Assembly: GCA_015662065.1 (NCBI GenBank)
Contig: DQUX01000133.1
Location: 1-11,503 of the forward strand
Direction of reading: 5' to 3'
Source of the DNA: Anaerolineales bacterium
Lineage (GTDB): Bacteria > Chloroflexota > Anaerolineae > B4-G1 > DUEL01
Length of the DNA stretch: 11,503 bases
Of the stretch, positions 5,836 to 11,503 are shown piece after piece. The position numbers and the translations under genes are program-made. The notes under the pieces are model-generated. The model saw only the letters and a program-made list of their open reading frames with translations. It was not told where the DNA came from and did no database searches. Position 1 is the first letter of the stretch. Every line of letters starts with the position of its first letter.

Positions 5836-8628
5836 TCATCCGCGCCTCGTCCGGGACTCCAGCCACTTGTTGATCTCCGCCACCACCGCTGGCACAAAGA
5901 GCAGCGGCACGACCACTACCCACTCCCGCACCCCCAGCGGCACGGTGTCGAAGACGGGTCGCAGGAAGGGCAGGTAGACCACTGCCAACAGCAGCAGCAC
6001 CGACGCCCCCACGGCGTACTGCATGTAGGGGTTGCTGAGAACCCCCAGCCTCAGCAACAGATACCGCTCCGACCGGGCGGTGTAGGCCCGCAGGAGTTCG
6101 GAGGCAGAGAGGGTCACAAAGGCCATCGTCCGCGCCAGGTCCAGGCCGCCATCGCCCCATGCCAGCCCCACAACGAAGGCCGCCAGCACCACCCCCGTGA
6201 TGGCGATGGTCTGGACTGTGATCCCCTGCACCATCGACCGGTTGATGACCGGCTCCCTGGGCAGGCGGGGCGGCTGGTCCATGATGTCCGGGTCGCCTTT
6301 CTCCAGCCCCAGCGCCAACGCCGGCGCGCCGTCGGTGAGCAGGTTCAGCCATAGAAGCTGGATAGGGGTCAGCGGCGGGGGCTGCCCGGCCAGGGCCGCC
6401 AGGAAGATGACCATGATCTCCGCCATGTTGCAGGAAAGCAGGTAGTAGACGAACTTGCGGATGTTGGAGTAGATGATCCGGCCCTGCTCGATGGCGGAGA
6501 CGATAGAGGCGTAGTTGTCGTCGGTGAGGACCATGTCGGCCACCTCTTTGGAGACGTCGGTGCCGGTGATCCCCATCGCCACACCGATGTCCGCCCGCTT
6601 GAGGGCCGGCGCGTCGTTAACCCCGTCCCCCGTCATCGCCACCACATGGTCCCGGGCCTTCAACGCCTCCACGATGCGGACCTTGTGCTGCGGGCTCACC
6701 CGGGCGAAGACGTCCACCCGCTCGATCCGCTCCGCCAGCGCCTCGTCCGTCATCTCGCTCAGCTCAGCCCCAGACACCACCTCCCCGTCCGGCCGCAGGA
6801 GGCCGATCTGTTGGGCGATGGCCCGGGCGGTGTCTGGGTAGTCGCCAGTGACCATGATCGTGCGGATGCCCGCATGCCGGGCCTTCTCCACCGCCGGGCG
6901 GACCTCCGGTCGGGCCGGATCGATCATCGCCACCAGGCCGATCAGGGTCAGATCCTGCTCCACGACCTCGGGGTCCAGCTTCTCCGGCGGCGCGTCCATC
7001 ATCCGGTAGGCCACCGCCAGGACCCGCAACGCCTCTCCCCCCAGGTCCCGGTTGACGTTCTCGATGTGTTGGCGACGGGCGGCGGTCAGCGGCACGCCCA
7101 CACCGCCCTCCAGAATGGAGTGACAGCGGGGCAAGATCACGTCGGGCGCCCCCTTGACGTAGACGACGCAGCAGCCGGGCCGCTCCCCCTCCGCCCCCAT
7201 CGGCCCCCGCCCGTTCAACTGGTGGACGGTGCTCATACGCTTCCGCTCGGAGTCGAAGGGGATCTCCGCCACCCGGGGCAGTCGTTGCTCCACCTCCTCC
7301 CGCCACAGCCCGGCCTTGGCCGCCGCCACCACCAGTGCCCCCTCCGTGGGGTCGCCCACCATCCGGTAACCGTCCCCGTCCTCCTCCAGCCGGGCGTCGG
7401 AGCAGAGGAGCGCGCCGGTCAGAAGCGCCAGGACCTCGGGGTGATCGCGGGGGCCCACCGGCTTGCCGTAGTTGCTGAACGACCCGACCGGCTGATACCC
7501 TTCTCCAGAGATGTCCAGCCGCAGGTTGGCCACGTAGAGCCGGACGGCCGTCATCTCGTTCTGGGTGAGAGTGCCGGTCTTATCGGAGCAGATGGCGGTG
7601 GCCGAGCCCAGGGTCTCCACCGCCGGCAGGCGACGGATGAGGGCGTTGCGGCGGACCATCTCCCGCATCCCCAGCGCCAGGCAGATGGTGACCACCGCCG
7701 GCAGCCCCTCCGGCACGGCGGCGATGGCCAGGCTCACCGCCGTGATGAAGAGATCCACCACCGTCTGGGTGTACTCCCCGAGGTAGGCCATCACCCCCTC
7801 CCGGAATATGAGCGCCAGGTTCGTATCCCGTATCACCGCCACGACGAAGACCAGACCACAGATCGCCAGCGCTCCCCAGCCCAACCAGCGCCCGAGCTGA
7901 TCCAGGCGGCGCTGGAGGGGGGTGGCCTCCGCCTCGTAGGACTGGATCATCTCAGCGATTAGACCGATCTGGGTCTCCATCCCGGTGGCAGTCACCACCC
8001 CCATCCCCCGGCCGTAGGTGACCGTGGTCCCCATAAACGCGCAGTTGGCCCGGTCGCCCAGCGTGGTATCCCCAGGCAGGACCGCCTCAGCCCGCTTCTC
8101 CACCGCCACCGACTCGCCGGTGAGGGAGGCCTCGTCGATGCGCAGGTTGACAGACTCCACCAGCCGCAGGTCGGCGGGGACATAGTTGCCGGCCTCCAGG
8201 AAGACGACGTCGCCGGGGACCAGTTCCCGGGCCGGGATGGTAATCCGGTGGCCGTCCCGCAGGACGTGGGCCTCAGGGGCGGCCATCTTTCTGAGGGCAG
8301 CCAACGCCTCCTCCGCCCGTCGCTCCTGGATCACCCCCAGGAGGGCGTTGAGGAGGACGATCGCCAGGATCGCCACCGTCTCCTCCATCTGGCCCAGGGC
8401 AAAGGAGATGAGGGCAGCAGCGATGAGGATGATGACCAGAAAGTTGTCGAACTGATCCAGGAGCATACGCCAGAAGCCCGGCCGGGGCCGCTCGGCCAGC
8501 TCGTTGGTGCCGACCTCCGCCAGCCTCCGGCGGGCTTCCTCCGTGGTCAGACCCCGGCGCGGATCGGTGGCCAGGGTCGTGATGGTCTCCTCAATGGTCC
8601 GGGCGTGCCAGGTTATCTGTCTCTCCAT
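5836..8628 (-). CDS. P-type ATPase, P-IIA (calcium-transporting-like)
   Basis: Membrane cation pump driven by ATP, 930 residues. Visible in order: cation ATPase N-terminal domain (1-75), actuator motif TGES at 170-173, TM4 PEGLP at 306-310, phosphorylation site DKTGT with Asp349, nucleotide-binding KGAPD at 492-496, hinge TGDGVND at 666-672, then C-terminal membrane helices to 920. Residues that bind Ca2+ in SERCA have counterparts: Glu307 (TM4), Asn734 and Glu737 (SCNMAE, TM5), Asn762, Thr765 and Asp766 (NLLTD, TM6). Calcium is therefore the best guess; Mn2+ or another cation cannot be excluded. ATG at 8628 fits the usual family N-terminus. A TTG at 8685 would extend it by 19 residues, but it has no proper ribosome site. 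The ribosome site of ATG 8628 is itself weak. Transcribed from the promoter at 8747-8774. Confidence 0.95.
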   Translation of the reverse strand: MERQITWHARTIEETITTLATDPRRGLTTEEARRRLAEVGTNELAERPRPGFWRMLLDQFDNFLVIILIAAALISFALGQMEETVAILAIVLLNALLGVIQERRAEEALAALRKMAAPEAHVLRDGHRITIPARELVPGDVVFLEAGNYVPADLRLVESVNLRIDEASLTGESVAVEKRAEAVLPGDTTLGDRANCAFMGTTVTYGRGMGVVTATGMETQIGLIAEMIQSYEAEATPLQRRLDQLGRWLGWGALAICGLVFVVAVIRDTNLALIFREGVMAYLGEYTQTVVDLFITAVSLAIAAVPEGLPAVVTICLALGMREMVRRNALIRRLPAVETLGSATAICSDKTGTLTQNEMTAVRLYVANLRLDISGEGYQPVGSFSNYGKPVGPRDHPEVLALLTGALLCSDARLEEDGDGYRMVGDPTEGALVVAAAKAGLWREEVEQRLPRVAEIPFDSERKRMSTVHQLNGRGPMGAEGERPGCCVVYVKGAPDVILPRCHSILEGGVGVPLTAARRQHIENVNRDLGGEALRVLAVAYRMMDAPPEKLDPEVVEQDLTLIGLVAMIDPARPEVRPAVEKARHAGIRTIMVTGDYPDTARAIAQQIGLLRPDGEVVSGAELSEMTDEALAERIERVDVFARVSPQHKVRIVEALKARDHVVAMTGDGVNDAPALKRADIGVAMGITGTDVSKEVADMVLTDDNYASIVSAIEQGRIIYSNIRKFVYYLLSCNMAEIMVIFLAALAGQPPPLTPIQLLWLNLLTDGAPALALGLEKGDPDIMDQPPRLPREPVINRSMVQGITVQTIAITGVVLAAFVVGLAWGDGGLDLARTMAFVTLSASELLRAYTARSERYLLLRLGVLSNPYMQYAVGASVLLLLAVVYLPFLRPVFDTVPLGVREWVVVVPLLFVPAVVAEINKWLESRTRRG

Positions 8629-8746
8629 TGCAGCGTTCGTGTCCTTCCTCGTCTCCGTGGTGTTTCGTTTGTCGTAAGTGCACAACTCCGTCAGCGATCC
8701 GCCGACGATCCCCCGGCGTGAGTGACGGCGCGAGGGGTTGGGAGGG

Positions 8747-8774
8747 ATTATAACACAGAGAGCATAGAGGCCAA
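8747..8774 (-). promoter_or_regulatory. Promoter of the P-type ATPase gene
   Basis: On the minus strand: TTGGCC (8774-8769), a 16-bp spacer, then a perfect TATAAT (8752-8747) with TG at the extended -10 position. Start expected near 8740. The -35 overlaps one arm of a 6-bp GAGGCC/GGCCTC inverted repeat downstream of the phosphatidyltransferase-like gene. No clear terminator separates the two genes. Confidence 0.65.
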
Positions 8775-8793
8775 GCCGAGATACGGCCTCGAA

Positions 8794-9369
8794 CTACGGC
8801 CTCCCGTTGTGGGTGTCGGCAATGCGCCGCCCGTTCTCTCCGTAGAGACTGCCGACGGCCCGGAAGAAATCGGGGAGGAACTCATCGCGCAGCCGCTTCC
8901 AGCGCACCGCCAGCGTGATCAGGAGGTAACCCACCGCCAGCCAGCCGAAGAGTGGGGCCTCCCGAAAGGCCACGCCCCCCAAGAGAACGTAGGGCAGGGC
9001 GTAGAAGGGCCAGGCCAGTTGGTGGGAGTGCAGTATCCACAGGCCGAGGGTCAGCAGCACCAGCACCGCACCCAGCCAGGCGACCATGTATCCGCTGAGG
9101 ACCAAGTAGGCCGCCACCCCTAGGGAGACGGCCAGGTCGGCCTCGGCGTCGTGCTCCCCCACCCAGGTGATCCGGGGGCCGGGGTCGCAGCGGGCTAGCG
9201 GGCCGTCCAACAGGTCGGTGAGCCAGGAGAGGATGACGGTCAGAACAGCGGTAGGCAGAGCATCCACGCCGCGCACCAGCCCCAGCCCGGCCAGACAGAA
9301 GCCCAGAAACGCCCGGCTCACGGTAAGCAGGTCCGCCACGGGCTTTGTATGCCCCAGCCTGAGAGACAT
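8794..9369 (-). CDS. CDP-alcohol phosphatidyltransferase family protein
   Basis: Integral membrane protein of 191 residues from the family that swaps CMP on a CDP-alcohol or CDP-diacylglycerol for another alcohol in phospholipid synthesis (PgsA, PssA, CLS-type enzymes). The signature DLLDGPLAR (52-60) is followed by G71, D74 and D78, giving the four metal-binding Asp residues D52, D55, D74 and D78. The spacing from AR to the second Asp pair is one residue longer than the textbook motif. Hydrophobic segments lie at about 18-33, 37-52, 80-113, 122-134 and 141-155. The substrate cannot be told from sequence; phosphatidylglycerophosphate-type or inositol-type activity are both possible. ATG 9369 has AGGAGG 6 nt upstream. 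The gene has its own promoter and no lipid-synthesis neighbour. Confidence 0.85.
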   Translation of the reverse strand: MSLRLGHTKPVADLLTVSRAFLGFCLAGLGLVRGVDALPTAVLTVILSWLTDLLDGPLARCDPGPRITWVGEHDAEADLAVSLGVAAYLVLSGYMVAWLGAVLVLLTLGLWILHSHQLAWPFYALPYVLLGGVAFREAPLFGWLAVGYLLITLAVRWKRLRDEFLPDFFRAVGSLYGENGRRIADTHNGRP

Positions 9370-9442
9370 CGCTCGCCTCCTGAAAAAGCACTGCCAGAGA
9401 CGCTTGCACCGAGATGGGCGTTATCGGTATAACTACTTCATT

Positions 9443-9471
9443 ATTCTATCCCAGCCTATCCCCTTTGTCAA
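9443..9471 (-). promoter_or_regulatory. Promoter of the phosphatidyltransferase-family gene
   Basis: On the minus strand: TTGACA (9471-9466, perfect), a 17-bp spacer, then TAGAAT (9448-9443, 5 of 6). Start expected near 9436, about 65 nt before the gene. The rest of 9472-9534 shows nothing recognisable. Confidence 0.75.
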
Positions 9472-9534
9472 GCGGGACAACCATCCATCCCGGTTAGGGC
9501 GATCGCATTTTCTGGGTTGGCCACTGCCGCGGTG

Positions 9535-9586
9535 TAGCGCCGGAATCCCATTCCGGCGCGCCCGCGAATAGGGATTCGCGGGCTCC
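9535..9586 (+). repeat. Double-hairpin palindromic repeat, copy 2 (intact)
   Basis: Two perfect inverted repeats side by side. GCGCCGGAAT (9537-9546), CCC loop, ATTCCGGCGC (9550-9559); then GCCCGCGAAT (9560-9569), AGGG loop, ATTCGCGGGC (9574-9583). The same 52-nt unit, with three changes, is at 3340-3391. It resembles REP/BIME-type or small non-autonomous repeats. It lies 28 bp outside the right end of the IS110 element. Confidence 0.9.
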
Positions 9587-9609
9587 ACCTCGAATAGACG
9601 TCTGCATAC

Positions 9610-10506
9610 TTATGGACACGTTTTGTCAACTGCCGATTCGGCCGATAGGCGTACGGCAATGCCAGAGCCGAAAGGTGTTTTTTCGGCCTGGTGCCGCGAA
9701 TGGTCTGGATGCTGCTCCAACCGCTTCTTCAGTGCCCGTTGGGTGCTCTTCTTGGCCTGAATCGTTTCCAATAGCAGGGCAGCCAACAGCGGGGCTTCTT
9801 CCTGATACACCGCAACGGTCTCGGGAGCCGGCTCCGGTTGGGGGGCCTGCAGCCGGGCGAAACAGGCGGGAAGGCGGTCCAACCGCCGGTAACCGCTCCG
9901 GCGGGCGAAGGCCTCGAACTCGGCCAACGTCGGGGAGGCCGCTGCCTGGGGGGTAGGATAGGCTTGGATAAACTTCAGCGCGACCTGGGTTCTCAAATGG
10001 CTGAACACGTTCAGGGCGGCCGGATAGTACCGCAACAGGATCGCCCGCAGCCGATTGGACAACCGGACAACGGTCCGGGTCAGGTGGAGGATCAAACTGA
10101 CCTTGGCGCGCATCTGCCGGGTCGGCAGAGAGTCGGGATGCCAGGGCTGAAGACGGGCCCGGTCGGTGCGCAAGAGGTCCGCCAGCAAGAAGGCGTCGCC
10201 CTGATCGGTGCGCGCTCCGCTCTGACCGTAACGCCCCCGTACGCTCTTCACCACACCGGGAGGAATGACGTACACGTTGGAATAGCCCTGAGACCAGAGA
10301 GAGTCCACCACCAGGTTGTGCGCCGTCTCCAGTCCAATCAGACAGTCCTCCTGAGCCATCCCCAACTTCTGCCGGGTGGCCTCTATCTGGAGAAACCCCT
10401 CCGGTGTATGGGGAACCGTCAGCCTGACGACCGCCGCCCCCGCTTCGTTGATAAACACAACGTCGTGCTTCCTTTCGCTCCAGTCAATTCCGATGTATAC
10501 TCTCAT
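9610..10506 (-). CDS. IS110 family transposase, C-terminally truncated
   Basis: DEDD-type recombinase of an IS110-family element, 298 residues; intact relatives are usually well above 300. The N-terminal RuvC-like domain is complete: Asp8 (YIGIDWS), Glu60 (IGLETA), Asp101 and Asp104 (RTDQGDA). A helical middle region runs to about 268 (KKRLEQHPDH). The C-terminal Transposase_20 domain, which carries the catalytic Ser in this family, should follow but is absent; none of the three minus-strand frames downstream resembles it. The last 30 residues are frame readthrough across the right end, and the stop codon lies in the flanking DNA. This indicates an internal deletion of some 350 bp near 9640-9702. 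ATG 10506 has AGGAGG 6 nt upstream. This copy is probably inactive by itself but might be mobilised by an intact relative. Confidence 0.9.
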   Translation of the reverse strand: MRVYIGIDWSERKHDVVFINEAGAAVVRLTVPHTPEGFLQIEATRQKLGMAQEDCLIGLETAHNLVVDSLWSQGYSNVYVIPPGVVKSVRGRYGQSGARTDQGDAFLLADLLRTDRARLQPWHPDSLPTRQMRAKVSLILHLTRTVVRLSNRLRAILLRYYPAALNVFSHLRTQVALKFIQAYPTPQAAASPTLAEFEAFARRSGYRRLDRLPACFARLQAPQPEPAPETVAVYQEEAPLLAALLLETIQAKKSTQRALKKRLEQHPDHSRHQAEKTPFGSGIAVRLSAESAVDKTCP

Positions 10507-10539
10507 CTGGACCTCCTTAAGCCTTTACGGGAGAACCAT

Positions 10540-10742
10540 CGGCGGACCAGGATACCGTGGCCCTGTTATGGCGCTCACAGCGCAACACGTTTTCGACGGT
10601 GCAGCCTGGCAAGCCTGGGGGACGGTCCACAGGGGGCACTCGCAGTGCAGGGTAATCACGGTCCTTCTCCCAGGCCGGCGCCGATGGGGTGGCAGACAGA
10701 CGATCGGGTCATCCCTGTCTGTTCTACCTCATCGGCGCCTTC
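10540..10742 (-). ncRNA. IS110 bridge RNA (target- and donor-guiding RNA)
   Basis: Structured RNA of about 200 nt predicted in the left end, read on the minus strand. The 5' stem-loop is GGCGCCGATG (10739-10730) with CATCGGCGCC (10686-10677), with an inner CAGACAG/CTGTCTG helix. The target loop is closed by GGAC/GTCC (10664-10661, 10623-10620). It holds GTGATTACCCT (10659-10649), a GCACT-GCG-AGTGC hairpin, and CCTGTGG (10633-10627). The donor loop is closed by CCAGG/CCTGG and ACCGT/ACGGT (outer arms 10609 and 10547). It holds AAAACGTGTT (10593-10584), a GCGCT-GTG-AGCGC hairpin, and CATAACAGGG (10570-10561). The guides match the left flank, the right end and the left end. The three-part architecture is that described for IS621. 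Confidence 0.8.
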
Positions 10743-10748
10743 TTGTCC

Positions 10749-10754
10749 ATTATA
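10749..10754 (-). promoter_or_regulatory. -10 box at IS left end (half of a junction promoter)
   Basis: TATAAT (10754-10749, minus) lies 7 bp inside the left end and has no -35 match at correct spacing in the flank. The right end carries TTGACA (9629-9624). Joining right end, CC core and left end puts the two hexamers exactly 17 bp apart, as expected for the circular IS110 intermediate. Start would be near 10742, at the 5' end of the bridge RNA. Confidence 0.7.
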
Positions 10755-10770
10755 TGTAACAGGGTAATCA

Positions 10771-10807
10771 CCAGGTTGTTGACCTGGAGGGACAATTGAT
10801 GTACACT
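10771..10807 (+). promoter_or_regulatory. Putative moaA promoter with overlapping inverted repeat
   Basis: TTGACC (10779-10784), a 17-bp spacer, TACACT (10802-10807, 4 of 6). Start expected near 10814, about 23 nt before moaA. A perfect inverted repeat CCAGGT-TGTTG-ACCTGG (10771-10787) covers the -35 and could be an operator. The IS left end begins 10 bp upstream of this repeat. Confidence 0.55.
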
Positions 10808-10836
10808 GTCTCATCCGCCATCTGCGGAGGCCCGAT

Positions 10837-11503
10837 ATGCCGTATCGAGATGCCTACGAGCGCCCCATCCAGTACCTGCGAGTCTCCGTTACGGATCGCT
10901 GCAACATCCGCTGCGTCTACTGCATGCCCGAGGAGGGCGTGCCGCAACTCTCCCACCACGACATTCTCCGCTACGAGGAGATCGTCCGCATCGTCCGGGT
11001 GGCGGTGGGGATGGGTTTCATCCACATCCGCCTGACCGGCGGCGAACCGCTGGTGCGGAAGGGGATCGTGGGCCTGGTGGAGGAATTGGCCGCCATTCCG
11101 GGCCTGGACGATCTCTCGATGACGACCAACGGCATGCTGCTTTCCCGCTACGCCGAGCCGCTGGCCCAGGCGGGGCTCAGGCGGGTCAACATCAGCCTGG
11201 ACACCTTGCGACCGGATCGGTTCCGCCGCCTCACCCGCCGGGGACGGCTAGAGGAGGTGCTGGATGGACGACGGGCGGCGCTGGCGGTGGGCCTTTCACC
11301 GGTGAAGATCAACACGGTGGTCATCCGCGGGTTGAACGACGACGAGGTGGTGGACCTGGCCCGGCGGACGATGGCGCCGGATTGGCACGTCCGCTTCATC
11401 GAGGTGATGCCGCTGGGAGAGGGGGCCTACTGGTCGGGCGACGGCGTCGTCCCTTCGGCCGAGATCCGCGCTCGGGTGGAGGCGGCCCTGGGGCCGCTCT
11501 CGG
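10837..11503 (+). CDS. moaA: GTP 3',8-cyclase MoaA (5' part, runs off window)
   Basis: Radical SAM enzyme that, with MoaC, converts GTP into cyclic pyranopterin monophosphate, the first step of molybdenum cofactor synthesis. The frame is open from ATG 10837 to the right edge (222 codons visible of an expected 320-340). The start has GGAGG 6 nt upstream. The opening PIQYLRVSVTDRCNIRCVYC is typical, with the SAM-cluster cysteines C22, C26 and C29. The GGEP SAM-binding motif (LTGGEPLVRK) lies near 67-76, MTTNG near 95-99, and NISLDTL near 118-124. RFIEVMPLG near 189-197 is the family's conserved strand. The C-terminal second Fe-S cluster region and terminal GG are outside the window. The IS110 element sits directly upstream, but the predicted promoter is intact outside it. 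Confidence 0.96.
   Translation, partial: MPYRDAYERPIQYLRVSVTDRCNIRCVYCMPEEGVPQLSHHDILRYEEIVRIVRVAVGMGFIHIRLTGGEPLVRKGIVGLVEELAAIPGLDDLSMTTNGMLLSRYAEPLAQAGLRRVNISLDTLRPDRFRRLTRRGRLEEVLDGRRAALAVGLSPVKINTVVIRGLNDDEVVDLARRTMAPDWHVRFIEVMPLGEGAYWSGDGVVPSAEIRARVEAALGPLS

Larger units (their letters stand above)
9616..10761 (-). mobile_element. IS110-family insertion sequence with defined ends, internally deleted
   Basis: Element of about 1146 bp. Ends were set by matching the encoded bridge-RNA guides to DNA. The left end begins at 10761 (TGTTACATATAAT on the minus strand) after a CC core (10763-10762). The right end is ...TTGACAAAACGTGT ending at 9616, before a second CC (9615-9614). There are no long terminal inverted repeats, as is usual for this family. 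The reconstructed empty target on the minus strand is GTGATTAC-CC-ATAAG. The core could be shifted by one base on the left. Contents: bridge RNA, then a C-terminally truncated transposase. The length is a few hundred bases short of typical family members, matching the missing domain. Confidence 0.8.

Noticed and set aside
5825..5840. Bidirectional terminator between the convergent thrS and ATPase genes
   Set aside because: Only 5 bp separate the stops and no hairpin with a U-run is visible; termination may occur inside the opposing gene.
6646..7962. 438-codon plus-strand open frame antisense to the P-type ATPase
   Set aside because: Composition (His/Pro/Arg/Gln-rich) is typical of antisense frames in GC-rich DNA; the ATPase motifs on the other strand are unequivocal.
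8769..8793. Terminator after the phosphatidyltransferase-family gene
   Set aside because: A 6-bp GAGGCC/GGCCTC hairpin exists but has no U-tract and overlaps the ATPase -35, so I do not call it.
9468..9659. 63-codon minus-strand frame between the phosphatidyltransferase gene and the IS
   Set aside because: Spans the IS right end and the palindromic repeat, so it is not a conserved gene.
9838..10767. 309-codon plus-strand open frame across the IS110 transposase and bridge-RNA region
   Set aside because: Antisense to the transposase; no domain, and its 3' half overlaps the structured RNA.
1..11503. CRISPR array, tRNA or rRNA genes
   Set aside because: No regularly spaced repeats and no tRNA or rRNA signature found; the only repeat pair is the 52-nt palindromic unit.

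Overview
The window is GC-rich, densely coded bacterial DNA. A T-box upstream of thrS, a threonyl-tRNA synthetase without a TGS domain, a KaiC-like ATPase in a two-component operon, and the overall style suggest a Chloroflexota-type organism, possibly thermophilic. That placement is inference; there is no rRNA or marker gene here to settle it.

Layout, left to right. (1) 1-3200, minus strand: an operon of a receiver-domain protein, a double-domain KaiC-like ATPase and a GAF-type histidine kinase that runs off the left edge. It starts at a strong promoter (3166-3194). Its leader can fold either as an H-type pseudoknot or as a long terminator-like hairpin. (2) 3200-3541: no intact gene, but a double-hairpin palindromic repeat and a decayed transposase N-terminus. 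(3) 3538-5830, plus strand: consensus promoter, a complete threonine T-box (specifier ACC, terminator) and thrS. (4) 5836-8685, minus strand: a PEGLP-type (P-IIA, calcium-pump-like) P-type ATPase, convergent with thrS with 5 bp between the stops. (5) 8794-9471, minus strand: a CDP-alcohol phosphatidyltransferase-family membrane protein with its own promoter. (6) 9535-9586: second copy of the palindromic repeat. (7) 9614-10763: an IS110-family insertion sequence. (8) 10779-11503, plus strand: promoter and 5' part of moaA (molybdenum cofactor synthesis), running off the right edge.

The most striking object is the IS110 element. Its non-coding left end encodes what looks like a complete bridge RNA with a 5' stem-loop and two guide-bearing internal loops. 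Its guides can be matched to DNA in the same window: 11 nt to the left flank, 9 nt to the right end of the element, and 7-8 nt to the left end, plus a weaker 7-nt match to the right flank. Together these define both ends and a CC core. Joining the ends through that core gives a TTGACA-17 bp-TATAAT promoter. The transposase keeps its DEDD domain but lacks the C-terminal domain, so this copy is probably non-autonomous.

The second notable object is the leader of the receiver/KaiC/kinase operon. The operon itself is unusual: the receiver has Glu at the phosphoacceptor position, and the KaiC-like protein lacks the Ser-Thr autophosphorylation pair of cyanobacterial KaiC.
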